From positions 744,001-808,000 of the forward strand of contig NZ_CP070228.1 in NCBI RefSeq assembly GCF_016904675.1: a stretch of 64,000 nt of DNA, given 5' to 3'. The position numbers and the translations under genes were made by a program. This DNA comes from Arcanobacterium phocisimile. Lineage in GTDB: Bacteria; Actinomycetota; Actinomycetes; Actinomycetales; Actinomycetaceae. Below, in pieces: positions 52,997-61,523 of this stretch. How positions within the stretch are numbered: the first letter of the stretch is position 1; each line of letters starts with the position of its first letter. The notes below the pieces were generated by a model, which did no database searches, was not told the DNA's origin, and was given only the letters and a program-made list of their open reading frames with translations.

Positions 52997-53743
52997 TTAC
53001 TTTTCGGCGAGCGCCTCCGGATCAGGCCGGTCACGCCACGTACGAATGCCCCCAACAACCATCAGCCATAAACCAGCAATCCACCACGGGATAACAACGA
53101 GCCACGGGGCTTGCGGATAGAACCCGACCCAAACTGCCGTAGATGCAACCCAGACGATAGCTGCGACCGCATTGAGAACGCGAAGGTGCTTCACACGGAA
53201 TGGGTGTACCCACTTCCACGGTATGAGAGCAAGAAGTGAGAATACGAGGACAACTATCCAGTTGAAGATAGCGTTGGTGCCAAACAACCACAAAATTACA
53301 CTAACCACATTCCAGGCAGCCGGGAACCCAACAAAATACCAATCGGAGGATTTCATACGGGTGTTGGCATAGCAGAACATTGATGACATCGCAGCCATCG
53401 CAGCAGCAATGATGCTCAATATTTCACCGCCAAATGGCAAGACCTGCGCCATGAAAATTACTGGGACCATGGTCCAGCTCATGTAATCGACGATGTTGTC
53501 CATCATCACACCCGAGAACCAGGGGATGACCTCAGTGATTTTCACCTTGCGAGCCATCGGTCCATCAGCAGCATCGACAATGAGCGCGACTCCAAGCCAA
53601 AGCCACATCATTTTGTAATCGCTCACCATTAAGGCGCGGGTGGCAAGGATTACCCAGATAACCCCCGTCATAGTAAAGGCGTGAATTGCCCATGCCGTCA
53701 TATAACGCGAGATGGGGTAAGGGCGCTGAACGGTCTCTTTCAC
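52997..53743 (-). CDS. pcs: Phosphatidylcholine synthase-like CDP-alcohol phosphatidyltransferase
   Basis: A 248-residue membrane enzyme with about eight hydrophobic segments. The CDP-alcohol motif is the Pcs variant: DAADGPMARKVKITEV, then PWFSGVMMDNIVDYMSWTMVP (about residues 57-92), where the wide spacing between DG..AR and the final D...D is typical of phosphatidylcholine synthase rather than PgsA or PssA. It would condense CDP-diacylglycerol with choline. Length fits the family. Choline dependence is inferred; phosphatidylserine synthesis is an alternative. It stands alone with its own terminator, next to the IS relic. Confidence 0.8.
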   Translation of the reverse strand: MKETVQRPYPISRYMTAWAIHAFTMTGVIWVILATRALMVSDYKMMWLWLGVALIVDAADGPMARKVKITEVIPWFSGVMMDNIVDYMSWTMVPVIFMAQVLPFGGEILSIIAAAMAAMSSMFCYANTRMKSSDWYFVGFPAAWNVVSVILWLFGTNAIFNWIVVLVFSLLALIPWKWVHPFRVKHLRVLNAVAAIVWVASTAVWVGFYPQAPWLVVIPWWIAGLWLMVVGGIRTWRDRPDPEALAEK

Positions 53744-53918
53744 TTTTTCTCCGTCGGGTAGTCGATTGTCACGGGTTTTATCCTACCTGACGGTTGGCGA
53801 AAAACGCGGTATTTACAATGGCTTGGGTATGAAATTGATTTTGTAAAAGTCTAGACAAACATGGTCAGTGGTAGATTTGGAATTTAGTAAACGGGCGAAG
53901 ATGTATGTGATACGTTGG

Positions 53919-53924
53919 TAGACT
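53919..53924 (+). promoter_or_regulatory. -10 box TAGACT near the epimerase start
   Basis: TAGACT ends 7 nt before ATG 53932, close to the 6-nt spacing at other genes; a leaderless mRNA is inferred. Confidence 0.5.
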
Positions 53925-53931
53925 TGTTGGT

Positions 53932-54876
53932 ATGAGTAAACAACGACCAACCCTTGTTCTTGCGGGTGCTACTGGTTTTATTGGCGCGATGCTTGTGAAA
54001 GCAGCGATTCATGTGGGCTACGATGTCATCCGTCTCGTTCGTTCATATCCACAGGAGCGTCCGGCGCATTGCGAAGATATATTGTGGTTGCCAGGAGAGG
54101 GCAAGCTCGATGAATCGGTTTTAGTGCGAAGCGCTGGCGTCGTGTGTTTGAATGGTGCACCGCTGATTGGAAAGGTGTGGACAGACGAATATAAGGAAGT
54201 CCTGCGAGACTCTCGAATTGACTCTGTTAATACCATCGTCGATGCAATCGGCAGGCTTCCATCTCGGCAGCGACCGCGTTGCTTTATTTCAGGAAGCGCC
54301 ATTGGCGTCTATGGTTCTGATTCGGGCGATGCCGTATTGACCGAAGGAGATGCGCCTGGCTCTGGGTTCCTTGCAGATCTTTGCCAGGAGTGGGAGCAAG
54401 CAGCTCAGCGGTGCGAAGAAGAATTTGGTGTCCGGAGTGTCCAACTACGCACGAGTCTGGTGATGGGAGCCGAGGGGGGATTGCTGGGCATGCTCAAGAA
54501 CCTTTACCGTTTGGGGTTGGGAGCACAGCTTTCGGATGGTCAGATGTGGATGTCAACGATATCAATTGTCGATTATGCTCGTGCGGCTCTTTACCTCGTT
54601 AGCCATGATACTGTCCATGGGCCGGTGAATATGGCCTGTCCAGAACCGATACGTAATGAACAGTGGAATAAGTTGCTGGCACAGCATCTTGATCGTCCAG
54701 CAGTCTTGCGTGCTCCGCTGGGACCGTTGGCAAAGCTTTTTCCAAATGCCGTTGGGGAGACAGTTTTAGCTTCCCAGCGAGTCTATCCGCAGGTGCTACT
54801 TGAGGCTGGGTTCGCGTTCACTGCGCCAACCGTGCGCGATATATTTGCTCAAGTTTTGCCGCAAGCTCATAAGTGA
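53932..54876 (+). CDS. TIGR01777-type NAD(P)-dependent epimerase-like protein
   Basis: A 314-residue short-chain dehydrogenase/epimerase-like protein (SDR39U1/YfcH group). It has the N-terminal nucleotide-binding GATGFIGAML, LNGAPLIGKVWTDEYK, FISGSAIGVYG (with the family SAxGxYG in place of a full YxxxK triad), FLADLCQEWE and RTSLVMG..GG. The C-terminal DUF1731-like part has LRAPLGPLAKL. The physiological substrate is unknown; a role in division or wall metabolism has been suggested for relatives. Confidence 0.87.
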   Translation: MSKQRPTLVLAGATGFIGAMLVKAAIHVGYDVIRLVRSYPQERPAHCEDILWLPGEGKLDESVLVRSAGVVCLNGAPLIGKVWTDEYKEVLRDSRIDSVNTIVDAIGRLPSRQRPRCFISGSAIGVYGSDSGDAVLTEGDAPGSGFLADLCQEWEQAAQRCEEEFGVRSVQLRTSLVMGAEGGLLGMLKNLYRLGLGAQLSDGQMWMSTISIVDYARAALYLVSHDTVHGPVNMACPEPIRNEQWNKLLAQHLDRPAVLRAPLGPLAKLFPNAVGETVLASQRVYPQVLLEAGFAFTAPTVRDIFAQVLPQAHK

Positions 54877-54978
54877 GATGAACGATAGCGTAACCTAGTC
54901 AAAGTATGGCATAGTGTAAATAGCGAGTGATCTCAATATAGGTGTTACGGGGAATTTCACCTACATGAGGAGGTCACG

Positions 54979-55485
54979 GTGAAGAAAAAATACACTACTC
55001 GTGGTGTCATATTTATCCACTCTGTTACGCCGGCTGTTCAACCGCATGTTGAATGGGCGGTCGGAAGCATACTTGGATACCCCGTCCATTTTGAATGGAC
55101 CGCGCAGCCTGCAGTGCCATCGATGAATCGTGGCGAGGTCCTGTGGACTGGTGAAGTCGGCATGGGGGCAGCTATCGCCTCAGCACTTGGCGGCTGGGAG
55201 CATTTAAGATTTGAAATTACTGAAGAAGCATCACCAATTTCTGATGGTGGACGCTGGTCATGCACGCCGGGGCTCGGTATTTTCTATGCTCAAACTGATT
55301 TGTTGGGCAACGTCGTTGTCCCAGAAAACCGGGTACGCGCGGCTCTTGAACAAGCCGGGGACGATCCCGTAGAGATTCGCCGAATGCTCGATATTGCATT
55401 GGGGACCGCATGGGACGAAGAACTTGAAGTGTTCCGCTATGCTGGTGCCGGTGCTCCAGTACGCTGGCTACACCGCGTAGGCTAG
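54979..55485 (+). CDS. DUF3145 family protein
   Basis: A 168-residue protein of an actinobacterial family without known function. Characteristic text: RGVIFIHSVTPAVQPHVEWA, WTGEVGMGAAIASALGGWEHLRFE, CTPGLGIFYAQTDLLGNV and the C-terminal PVRWLHRVG. GTG 54979 follows an AGGAGGT ribosome site. A short TAGGTG/CACCTA hairpin lies in the leader. The gene is convergent with the ACP-like gene, 6 bp apart. Confidence 0.88.
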   Translation: MKKKYTTRGVIFIHSVTPAVQPHVEWAVGSILGYPVHFEWTAQPAVPSMNRGEVLWTGEVGMGAAIASALGGWEHLRFEITEEASPISDGGRWSCTPGLGIFYAQTDLLGNVVVPENRVRAALEQAGDDPVEIRRMLDIALGTAWDEELEVFRYAGAGAPVRWLHRVG

Positions 55486-55491
55486 GCGAGA

Positions 55492-55821
55492 TTATCGCTG
55501 GTTAAACAGCGAGGCGAGATCAGCTGCAGCTGACGCTACGTCGCGTGTCTCCTCCTCAGGCACGTGACGCGGTTCGTCTGCAATAAGCTCGATCAAATCC
55601 GCTACCGTGAGCAGTTGTGGAATCTGGGAGTCAGCCACATGTTTCTTTGATAGCATTTCCGCATTGGTTACCAGAGCCCAGATGCTTACCTCATCGAGCC
55701 GTAGTTCAGTGCGTAGTTGCGCATCTGGAACAATCTCATCATCTGGAATTTCTGGTGCAATTTCATGTAATGCGACCCGAATTTGCGCCAGTGCTAAATC
55801 TTTTGCTTCAGTATTGTTCAT
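55492..55821 (-). CDS. Acyl-carrier-protein-like protein without the carrier serine
   Basis: A 109-residue acidic helical protein. Residues about 1-80 follow the acyl carrier pattern (LRTELRLDEVSIWALVTNAEML, then IPQLLTVADLIELI for the last helix), but the DSL site that carries phosphopantetheine reads LDEV, with Glu where Ser is expected. It therefore cannot be a standard ACP. The remaining 25 residues are a charged tail. GGGAGAAAA before the ATG is a good ribosome site. A binding scaffold or regulator is possible; the function is unknown. Confidence 0.65.
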   Translation of the reverse strand: MNNTEAKDLALAQIRVALHEIAPEIPDDEIVPDAQLRTELRLDEVSIWALVTNAEMLSKKHVADSQIPQLLTVADLIELIADEPRHVPEEETRDVASAAADLASLFNQR

Positions 55822-55861
55822 TTTTCTCCCAGATAAACCCTTACGTGCTACTTAAATACTA

Positions 55862-55867
55862 TAGGCT
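55862..55867 (+). promoter_or_regulatory. -10 box TAGGCT of a leaderless-type start
   Basis: TAGGCT ends 6 nt before ATG 55874. TACTAT just upstream (55857-55862) is an alternative -10. Confidence 0.5.
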
Positions 55868-55873
55868 GTAGGT

Positions 55874-56479
55874 ATGGCTTTTATAGATCTCATTCAGCAA
55901 CTAGCAGATGAATCATCTCCGCTCGTCGACCGTGCAGGAGAGTTGCGCGTCGCGTTAGCCGCAGATCCCAACGATCGCGAAGCATTTGAGGAACTTATCT
56001 CGATAATTTGGGCGCTGGGACAATCACATCCAACCGTCGATCCTCTTACTGCTGACGAAGAACCACCACACGAGACTCCGATTAAGCTTGTTTTATGGGC
56101 GCTATCAGAGGATCTCGCTTCTGATTCGCGGGCATGGTATCCGCTGATTCAGCTGGCGCGTCTTTCGATCAAGGACGACGCCGAAGCAGCTGTTCATCAA
56201 ATCGAAGTTGCGGCGGGTCGTGAAGAGACAGGCCTTGCGCTAGAGCAAGGCATCTCTTTACTGGTGGCAGCCGGATACCCTGATACGGCGATGCAGATCG
56301 GAATGGGAAGATGGAATCCACAAGAACATATTGTCGGCGTCGGTGTTGCGTTGACGAAGGCTGCGATAGCTAGTGGAAAGCTCAGTGATGCGCAACGTTT
56401 CATAAGTTATTTAGATGAACGTTTTGCTCACGATCACGACGTACTTGATATTAAAGAAGAACTAGCGCAACTGCTTTAG
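55874..56479 (+). CDS. TPR-like helical hypothetical protein
   Basis: A 201-residue acidic protein rich in alanine and leucine, consistent with helical repeats of the TPR kind (LRVALAADPNDREAFEELIS, then EAAVHQIEVAAGREETG and AAIASGKLSDAQRFISYL). No catalytic motif is seen and no family was recognised. It begins 50 bp from the divergent ACP-like gene, and it is followed 24 nt later by the YciO-type gene, so these may form an operon with the HAD gene. Confidence 0.65.
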   Translation: MAFIDLIQQLADESSPLVDRAGELRVALAADPNDREAFEELISIIWALGQSHPTVDPLTADEEPPHETPIKLVLWALSEDLASDSRAWYPLIQLARLSIKDDAEAAVHQIEVAAGREETGLALEQGISLLVAAGYPDTAMQIGMGRWNPQEHIVGVGVALTKAAIASGKLSDAQRFISYLDERFAHDHDVLDIKEELAQLL

Positions 56480-56503
56480 CATTCGAAAGAAGGCGTATAC
56501 CAG

Positions 56504-57124
56504 ATGGCATGGTATGTTGATATCCATCCGCAAGATCCACAACAACGTCTGATCGACAAGGTTGTTGATCGGTTACGGCGCGGAGAAGTCATTGCTCTTC
56601 CTACTGATTCTGGATATGCGATCGCATGTACCATGGGCAACAAGGGTGGTTTAGAGCGCATTCGTCGCATTCGCCAAGTTGGCGATAAGCATCATTTCAC
56701 CTTGCTGTGCCATAGCTTTGCTCAACTTGGGCAGTTGGTCATTGTCGATAATGCCGTTTTCCGTCTTGTGAAGTCATTGACGCCTGGGCCGTATACCTTC
56801 ATCCTAAAAGGCACAAAAGAAGTGCCACGGATGACTCTTAACCCAAAGAAAGCAACGGTAGGTGTGCGTATTCCAGACCATAAGATTACCCAAGCGATTG
56901 TTGAAACCCTCGGTGAGCCACTCCTATCGTCGACGCTTATTTTGCCTGGGGACGAAGAACCGATGGATCAAGGTTGGGAAATCGCTGACGTTTTAGGAAA
57001 TGCCCTCGACGTCGTCATTGAAGGACCTGTTGGTGAAGCTGGTCCAACAACGGTGATCGATATGAGCGACGGCGGTACCACGGTTGCTCGGCAAGGTGCC
57101 GGCGATACGTCGATGTTTGACTAG
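56504..57124 (+). CDS. YciO/YrdC/Sua5 family RNA-binding protein
   Basis: A 206-residue protein with the YrdC fold: GEVIALPTDSGYAIACTMGNKGGLERI near the N-terminus, FTLLCHSFAQLGQLVIVDN, LTPGPYTFILKGTKEVPRM and VGVRIPDH. Length and text fit YciO, a paralogue of TsaC/TsaC2 (threonylcarbamoyl-AMP synthase for the t6A modification of tRNA). Whether it makes threonylcarbamoyl-AMP is uncertain. AAGAAGG precedes the ATG. Confidence 0.85.
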   Translation: MAWYVDIHPQDPQQRLIDKVVDRLRRGEVIALPTDSGYAIACTMGNKGGLERIRRIRQVGDKHHFTLLCHSFAQLGQLVIVDNAVFRLVKSLTPGPYTFILKGTKEVPRMTLNPKKATVGVRIPDHKITQAIVETLGEPLLSSTLILPGDEEPMDQGWEIADVLGNALDVVIEGPVGEAGPTTVIDMSDGGTTVARQGAGDTSMFD

Positions 57125-57146
57125 GGAGAAAGAGAATAAAGGTTTC

Positions 57147-57860
57147 ATGGTTGGTATGCTGCGCGCCGTACTTTTCGATGTCGACGGGACGCTAACGGAT
57201 TCGGCTCCGCTGATTAAACGCACTATGGCAGATGTTATGCGAAGTCGAGCCGGAATAAATATGCCAGACGAAGCATTTTCACGGTATGTTGGTCCGCCAT
57301 TGGAAGAGACCTTCCTGGATCTCGGCGTGGCGGTTAACCAGATCGATGACTATATCGAAGAGTATCGTCAACGTTATGCCCTTATCGTGGAGACAACTCC
57401 GCTTTTCGACGGGATTGCGAAGTTGCTAGCTGATGTGAAGGCTTTAGGGCTAGCTACTGCTACTGCCACTTCGAAAGGCGAAGAACCTGCCCGTAAAATC
57501 CTCAAATTAACCCAGATCGATCAGTTCTTTGATGTAATTGCAGGTGCCGATACTGCCATCGGCCGCTCGCACAAACATCAAGTCGTTGAACGAGCTTTGA
57601 ACCTACTTGAAAACACTGGAGTGCTCGACGCAGCTCAGCGTTGCCCGGTTCTGCCACTAGGAACCGACTGGTCTCAGCGTGATCTACGGGATGACGTGGT
57701 GATGGTTGGTGACCGTAATTTTGACACCGACGGGGCAGCGGTCCACGGTATTCGTACCATCCTTGTGGACTGGGGAGAAGGTAGCGCCGCAGAGCATGCC
57801 CATGCTTGGCGACATGTGCGTACGATAGACGAACTCACTCAGCTTCTTGGGAGCCTGTGA
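57147..57860 (+). CDS. HAD-family phosphatase (Gph-like)
   Basis: A 237-residue HAD hydrolase: catalytic DVDGTLTDSAPL near residue 11, TATATSKGEEPARKIL (motif II), and VMVGDRNFDTDGAAVHG (motifs III/IV), with a helical cap. It resembles phosphoglycolate phosphatase-type enzymes, but the substrate is open. There is a possible ATG at 57156; 57147 is preferred behind AAAGG. The 3' end overlaps the convergent ABC gene by 26 bp. Confidence 0.85.
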   Translation: MVGMLRAVLFDVDGTLTDSAPLIKRTMADVMRSRAGINMPDEAFSRYVGPPLEETFLDLGVAVNQIDDYIEEYRQRYALIVETTPLFDGIAKLLADVKALGLATATATSKGEEPARKILKLTQIDQFFDVIAGADTAIGRSHKHQVVERALNLLENTGVLDAAQRCPVLPLGTDWSQRDLRDDVVMVGDRNFDTDGAAVHGIRTILVDWGEGSAAEHAHAWRHVRTIDELTQLLGSL

Positions 57861-59628
57861 ACTGGGCCTGGTAGAGGTCATAGTAAGCCCCGCCAGCGCG
57901 CATGAGCTCTTCATGGTTACCTTGCTCCACAACATTGCCGTCCACCATTACCAGAATGAGATCTGCATCGCGAATTGTTGAGAGTCGATGCGCGATCACG
58001 AACGAGGTTCGCCCTGCACGCAACTCACCCATAGCTCGTTGCACTAACATTTCAGTTCGGGTATCAACTGAAGATGTGGCTTCGTCCAAGATCAAAATAT
58101 CGGGATCTGACAGGTATGCGCGCGCAATCGTGATTAACTGTTTTTCGCCCGTGGAAAGATTGCCATCTTCGTCATCAATATGAGTGTTGTAGCCGTTGGG
58201 TAGTTGACGGATAAGGTGGTCGACGCCGGTTGCTTTCGCCGCTTTAACGACGTCGTCGTGCGTGGCTGTTTGGGCACCAAAGGCGATATTTTCTTCGATG
58301 GTTCCATCAAATAGCCAGGTATCTTGCAAAACCATACCGGTACGTGACCGCAGTGATTGGCGCGAATATTCGCGGATGTCGACGTCGTCAATCCGGATCG
58401 AACCCGAATCGATTTCGTAAAACCGCATCAACAGGTTAACCAATGTTGTTTTCCCTGCCCCGGTCGGTCCCACAATTGCGACTTGAGAACCACGCGCAAC
58501 GTCAAGATTAAGTCCCTTGATTACTGCCTTTCCAGGCTCGTAGCCAAACTCCACATTCTCAAATTGGATCGTGCCCCCGCCACTGAACGGTGGGAGGGCA
58601 GCATCGGCGTCGGCCGGAACATCAGGGGTGTCAAGAAAATCGAATAGTCGCTCACCGGAAGCGGCCGATGACTGCAACATATTTGCTACCGACGCGATCA
58701 TCGCAACTGGATTGTTCAGCTGGCGAGAATATTGGATAAATGCTTGAATGCCGCCAATTGATAGGGATCCGTTAATGACTTGTAGCCCACCGACGACGGC
58801 GATGACCACGAACGATAGGTTCGATACCAAGCCCATGATGGGCTGGGCGAGCATCGATAAGAAAAAGCCACGGAAACCGGCGTTGAAGAGTTTCTCGTTC
58901 GCCTCATCAAAGGATTCATTAATATCGGCTTCCATACCGTAGACGGCTACCACGTCGTGCCCGGTGAACGTCTGCTCGACGATTGCAGAGACATCGCCGG
59001 TGCGCTTCCACTGTTCACGGAAGGCCGGTTTTGATCGTTTAAGAATTTTCGCCACCGCAAACATACCGATAGGTACCACGAAGAGGGACCACAGTGCGAG
59101 CGACCACGAAAGATAGAACATCATGCTCAGGACGCCAATGACCATATAGATGGCGTAGATCGTTTGCCCCAGGGTCTGCATGAGGGTTTGGACGATATTA
59201 TCAATATCGTTCGTCACGCGCGAGAGCAGATCGCCGCGAGCTTGTTGGTCGACGTAGGCGAGCGGGAGGCGATCGATTTTTTCTTGAGCATCGCGACGCA
59301 GTCGAGAGCCGAGGTTTTGTACTGATATGCGTGCCAGAGCGCCTCCAGAAATATTGGCGACAGCATGCAAGGCGTATAGGCCGATGATGAACAGAGCGAG
59401 ATTGCCGAGCTTGGTGAAGTCAACACCGTCGCGTGCTACGCCATCGACCACAATATTTGTGGCATCGCCTAAGAGCTTCGGTGTCATGAGCATGGCGATT
59501 GTGCCGACGAGTGTTAGAAAGACGACGCCGATGATCCGAGCACGCTCAGGCCGGAATAATCGCGCCAAGCGCATCAAAGAGCCCTTCATATCGCGGGTGG
59601 TATCGTCTAAGGATCCACGTTGTGCCAT
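57835..59628 (-). CDS. ABC exporter subunit with canonical ATP site
   Basis: Half-transporter of 597 residues: six membrane segments in the first 330 residues, then an ATPase with Walker A GPTGAGKT (about 390), Walker B ILILDEATSSVD with the catalytic Glu, and H-loop VIAHRLSTI. Its own signature is altered to LSTGEKQ. It pairs with the gene upstream, whose ATPase has an altered Walker B and H-loop, the division of labour known from heterodimeric exporters (TM287/288, BmrCD types). The ATG shares a base with the end of the partner gene. Confidence 0.92.
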   Translation of the reverse strand: MAQRGSLDDTTRDMKGSLMRLARLFRPERARIIGVVFLTLVGTIAMLMTPKLLGDATNIVVDGVARDGVDFTKLGNLALFIIGLYALHAVANISGGALARISVQNLGSRLRRDAQEKIDRLPLAYVDQQARGDLLSRVTNDIDNIVQTLMQTLGQTIYAIYMVIGVLSMMFYLSWSLALWSLFVVPIGMFAVAKILKRSKPAFREQWKRTGDVSAIVEQTFTGHDVVAVYGMEADINESFDEANEKLFNAGFRGFFLSMLAQPIMGLVSNLSFVVIAVVGGLQVINGSLSIGGIQAFIQYSRQLNNPVAMIASVANMLQSSAASGERLFDFLDTPDVPADADAALPPFSGGGTIQFENVEFGYEPGKAVIKGLNLDVARGSQVAIVGPTGAGKTTLVNLLMRFYEIDSGSIRIDDVDIREYSRQSLRSRTGMVLQDTWLFDGTIEENIAFGAQTATHDDVVKAAKATGVDHLIRQLPNGYNTHIDDEDGNLSTGEKQLITIARAYLSDPDILILDEATSSVDTRTEMLVQRAMGELRAGRTSFVIAHRLSTIRDADLILVMVDGNVVEQGNHEELMRAGGAYYDLYQAQFTGSQEAE

Positions 59629-61400
59629 TACTTCGCCTCCTCTTCGCTCATCTGAGATGCCACAATCTCTTGGTAGGTGGAGTTGTGGGTGAGTAGTTCG
59701 GCATGTGTGCCAGATCCTACGATCTCTCCTTCATCGAGGACGTGGATGATGTCGGCATTGCGGATCGTCGATACGCGCTGGCCGACTATCAAAACTGCGA
59801 CATCGCCAATATATGACGGCAGGGCATCGCGTAGTTGCGCGTCGGTAGCATTATCGAGCGCGGAGAAAGAATCATCGAAGACGATGAGATCAGCCGATCG
59901 GTTGCCCTCAGCATCAGGTAGGCAGCGGTATATTGCGCGGGCGATAGCTAGGCGTTGGCGTTGCCCGCCAGAGAAGTTCACTCCGCCTGATTCCACCGGG
60001 GCATCGATCGTATCGTCTAGTTCGCAGATAAACTCCCAGGCTTGTGCCGCGCGCAACGCTTGTTTGACGCGTTCGACATCAATATCAGTGTTACCACGGC
60101 CAACACCAGCGACGTTGGTTGCGATGGTTCCCGAAAATAGGAAGGATTTTTGTGGAACGAATGCAATGGTCGAACGTAACTTTTCTAGGTCAAGATCGCG
60201 AATATCGACGTCGTTGACGAAGATTGTGCCAGCACTTGGATCCATGAGTCTGGGCAAGAGTCGTAAGATTGAGGATTTTCCAGAACCAGTTGAACCGATA
60301 AGCGCGACGGTTCTTCCTGGGCGCAGTTCAACGTTGATCTCGTTGAGGACTGCTCGTTCGGCACCGGGATATTGCAAAGAGACCTCGCGTAGCTGGTAGG
60401 TGCGAGGGCGGTGAGGGAAGAGAAGTGGCTGGGTAGGTGAGGCGATCGACGACTTCGTATCAAAAATTTCCTGTAGGCGCCCGGCGGATACCTGGCCACG
60501 CGGGAACATCATCACCATAAAGCCCGACATCAACACCGCGCCCATAATCATCATCAGATATGAGATGTAGGCAGTCAACGCGCCAACATTCATCAAGCCC
60601 TCAGCAATACGTTGGCCTCCGAACCAGACCACACCTACTGAGGAAACGCCGACGACGAGTTGCGCAGTTGGCATGAGGAAGGCCCAGAGCAGACCTATCT
60701 GTAGCCAGACGTCACGTAGATCCCGATTTGCTCGGTCGAACTTTTTTGCAACGGCTTGTTCTTGAGTGAAAGCACGGATAACCCGGACTCCAATCAGTTG
60801 CTCACGCAATAGTGTATTAATTCGATCGATACGCTGTTGTTGAAGCACCGATCGGGAGATCATGGCCTTCATTGTTCCGATGATAAGAATCGATAAGAGC
60901 GGAACCACAACGAGAAGCAATAACGACAGTTGTGCATCTTCGAGAACTGCCATAACGATTCCGCCGATGCCTAAAAGCGGAGCCATGATCAGGATCGCGA
61001 AGGAGTTCAGTACGATACTTTGTATTTGTGTAATGTCATTGGTGGCACGCGTGATGAGGGTCGAGGCGCCGAATTTGTGTTGTTCTGTGGCTGCGAACCC
61101 TTGGACGTGGCGAAAAGCGTCTGAACGCAGTTCGCGACCTAAATTCATGGCAGTACGGGCACCAACATACATGGCACCCACGATACATGTGATTTGCGCG
61201 AGCGAGACTCCGAGCATCAGCAGTCCGGTACGCCAAATATAGGAAGTATCTCCGACGATGATGCCATTATCGATGATGCGGGCGTTGAGATTGGGCAGTA
61301 AAAGGCTCAACAAGACTTGACTAAATTGTAGTACAACGATTAATGCCAGAAGTCGTTTCTTATCGTGCAGGTATCGCCATACCAATCGAACGAGCGTCAC
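59628..61400 (-). CDS. ABC exporter subunit with degenerate ATP site
   Basis: Half-transporter of about 590 residues with six membrane segments, Walker A GSTGSGKSS and a canonical signature SGGQRQRLAIARAI. The Walker B end reads VFDDSFSALD (Asp for the catalytic Glu), and the H-loop reads GQRVSTI (Gln for His). It should form a heterodimer with the following gene in which only one ATP site hydrolyses efficiently. GTG 61400 is chosen because AGGAGG lies about 6 nt before it; an in-frame TTG at 61418 would be upstream of that site. Substrate unknown (lipid, peptide or drug). Confidence 0.92.
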   Translation of the reverse strand: MTLVRLVWRYLHDKKRLLALIVVLQFSQVLLSLLLPNLNARIIDNGIIVGDTSYIWRTGLLMLGVSLAQITCIVGAMYVGARTAMNLGRELRSDAFRHVQGFAATEQHKFGASTLITRATNDITQIQSIVLNSFAILIMAPLLGIGGIVMAVLEDAQLSLLLLVVVPLLSILIIGTMKAMISRSVLQQQRIDRINTLLREQLIGVRVIRAFTQEQAVAKKFDRANRDLRDVWLQIGLLWAFLMPTAQLVVGVSSVGVVWFGGQRIAEGLMNVGALTAYISYLMMIMGAVLMSGFMVMMFPRGQVSAGRLQEIFDTKSSIASPTQPLLFPHRPRTYQLREVSLQYPGAERAVLNEINVELRPGRTVALIGSTGSGKSSILRLLPRLMDPSAGTIFVNDVDIRDLDLEKLRSTIAFVPQKSFLFSGTIATNVAGVGRGNTDIDVERVKQALRAAQAWEFICELDDTIDAPVESGGVNFSGGQRQRLAIARAIYRCLPDAEGNRSADLIVFDDSFSALDNATDAQLRDALPSYIGDVAVLIVGQRVSTIRNADIIHVLDEGEIVGSGTHAELLTHNSTYQEIVASQMSEEEAK

Positions 61401-61470
61401 GAGTCCTCCTACTTTCAACTATCTTTTCTTAGGCTACTCTGTTCGCGGATGTGGGGCATGCTAAAACTAC

Positions 61471-61505
61471 GGAGGGGCAATCAGCTGTTAGCTGATTGCC
61501 CCTCC
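61471..61505 (-). terminator. Terminator of aceE
   Basis: A perfect 16-bp stem (61471-61486 with 61490-61505) closes 19 nt after the aceE stop on the minus strand. Beyond it come GTAGTTTTAG. Confidence 0.85.
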
Positions 61506-61523
61506 CGCAATAGTGAAAGTCGC

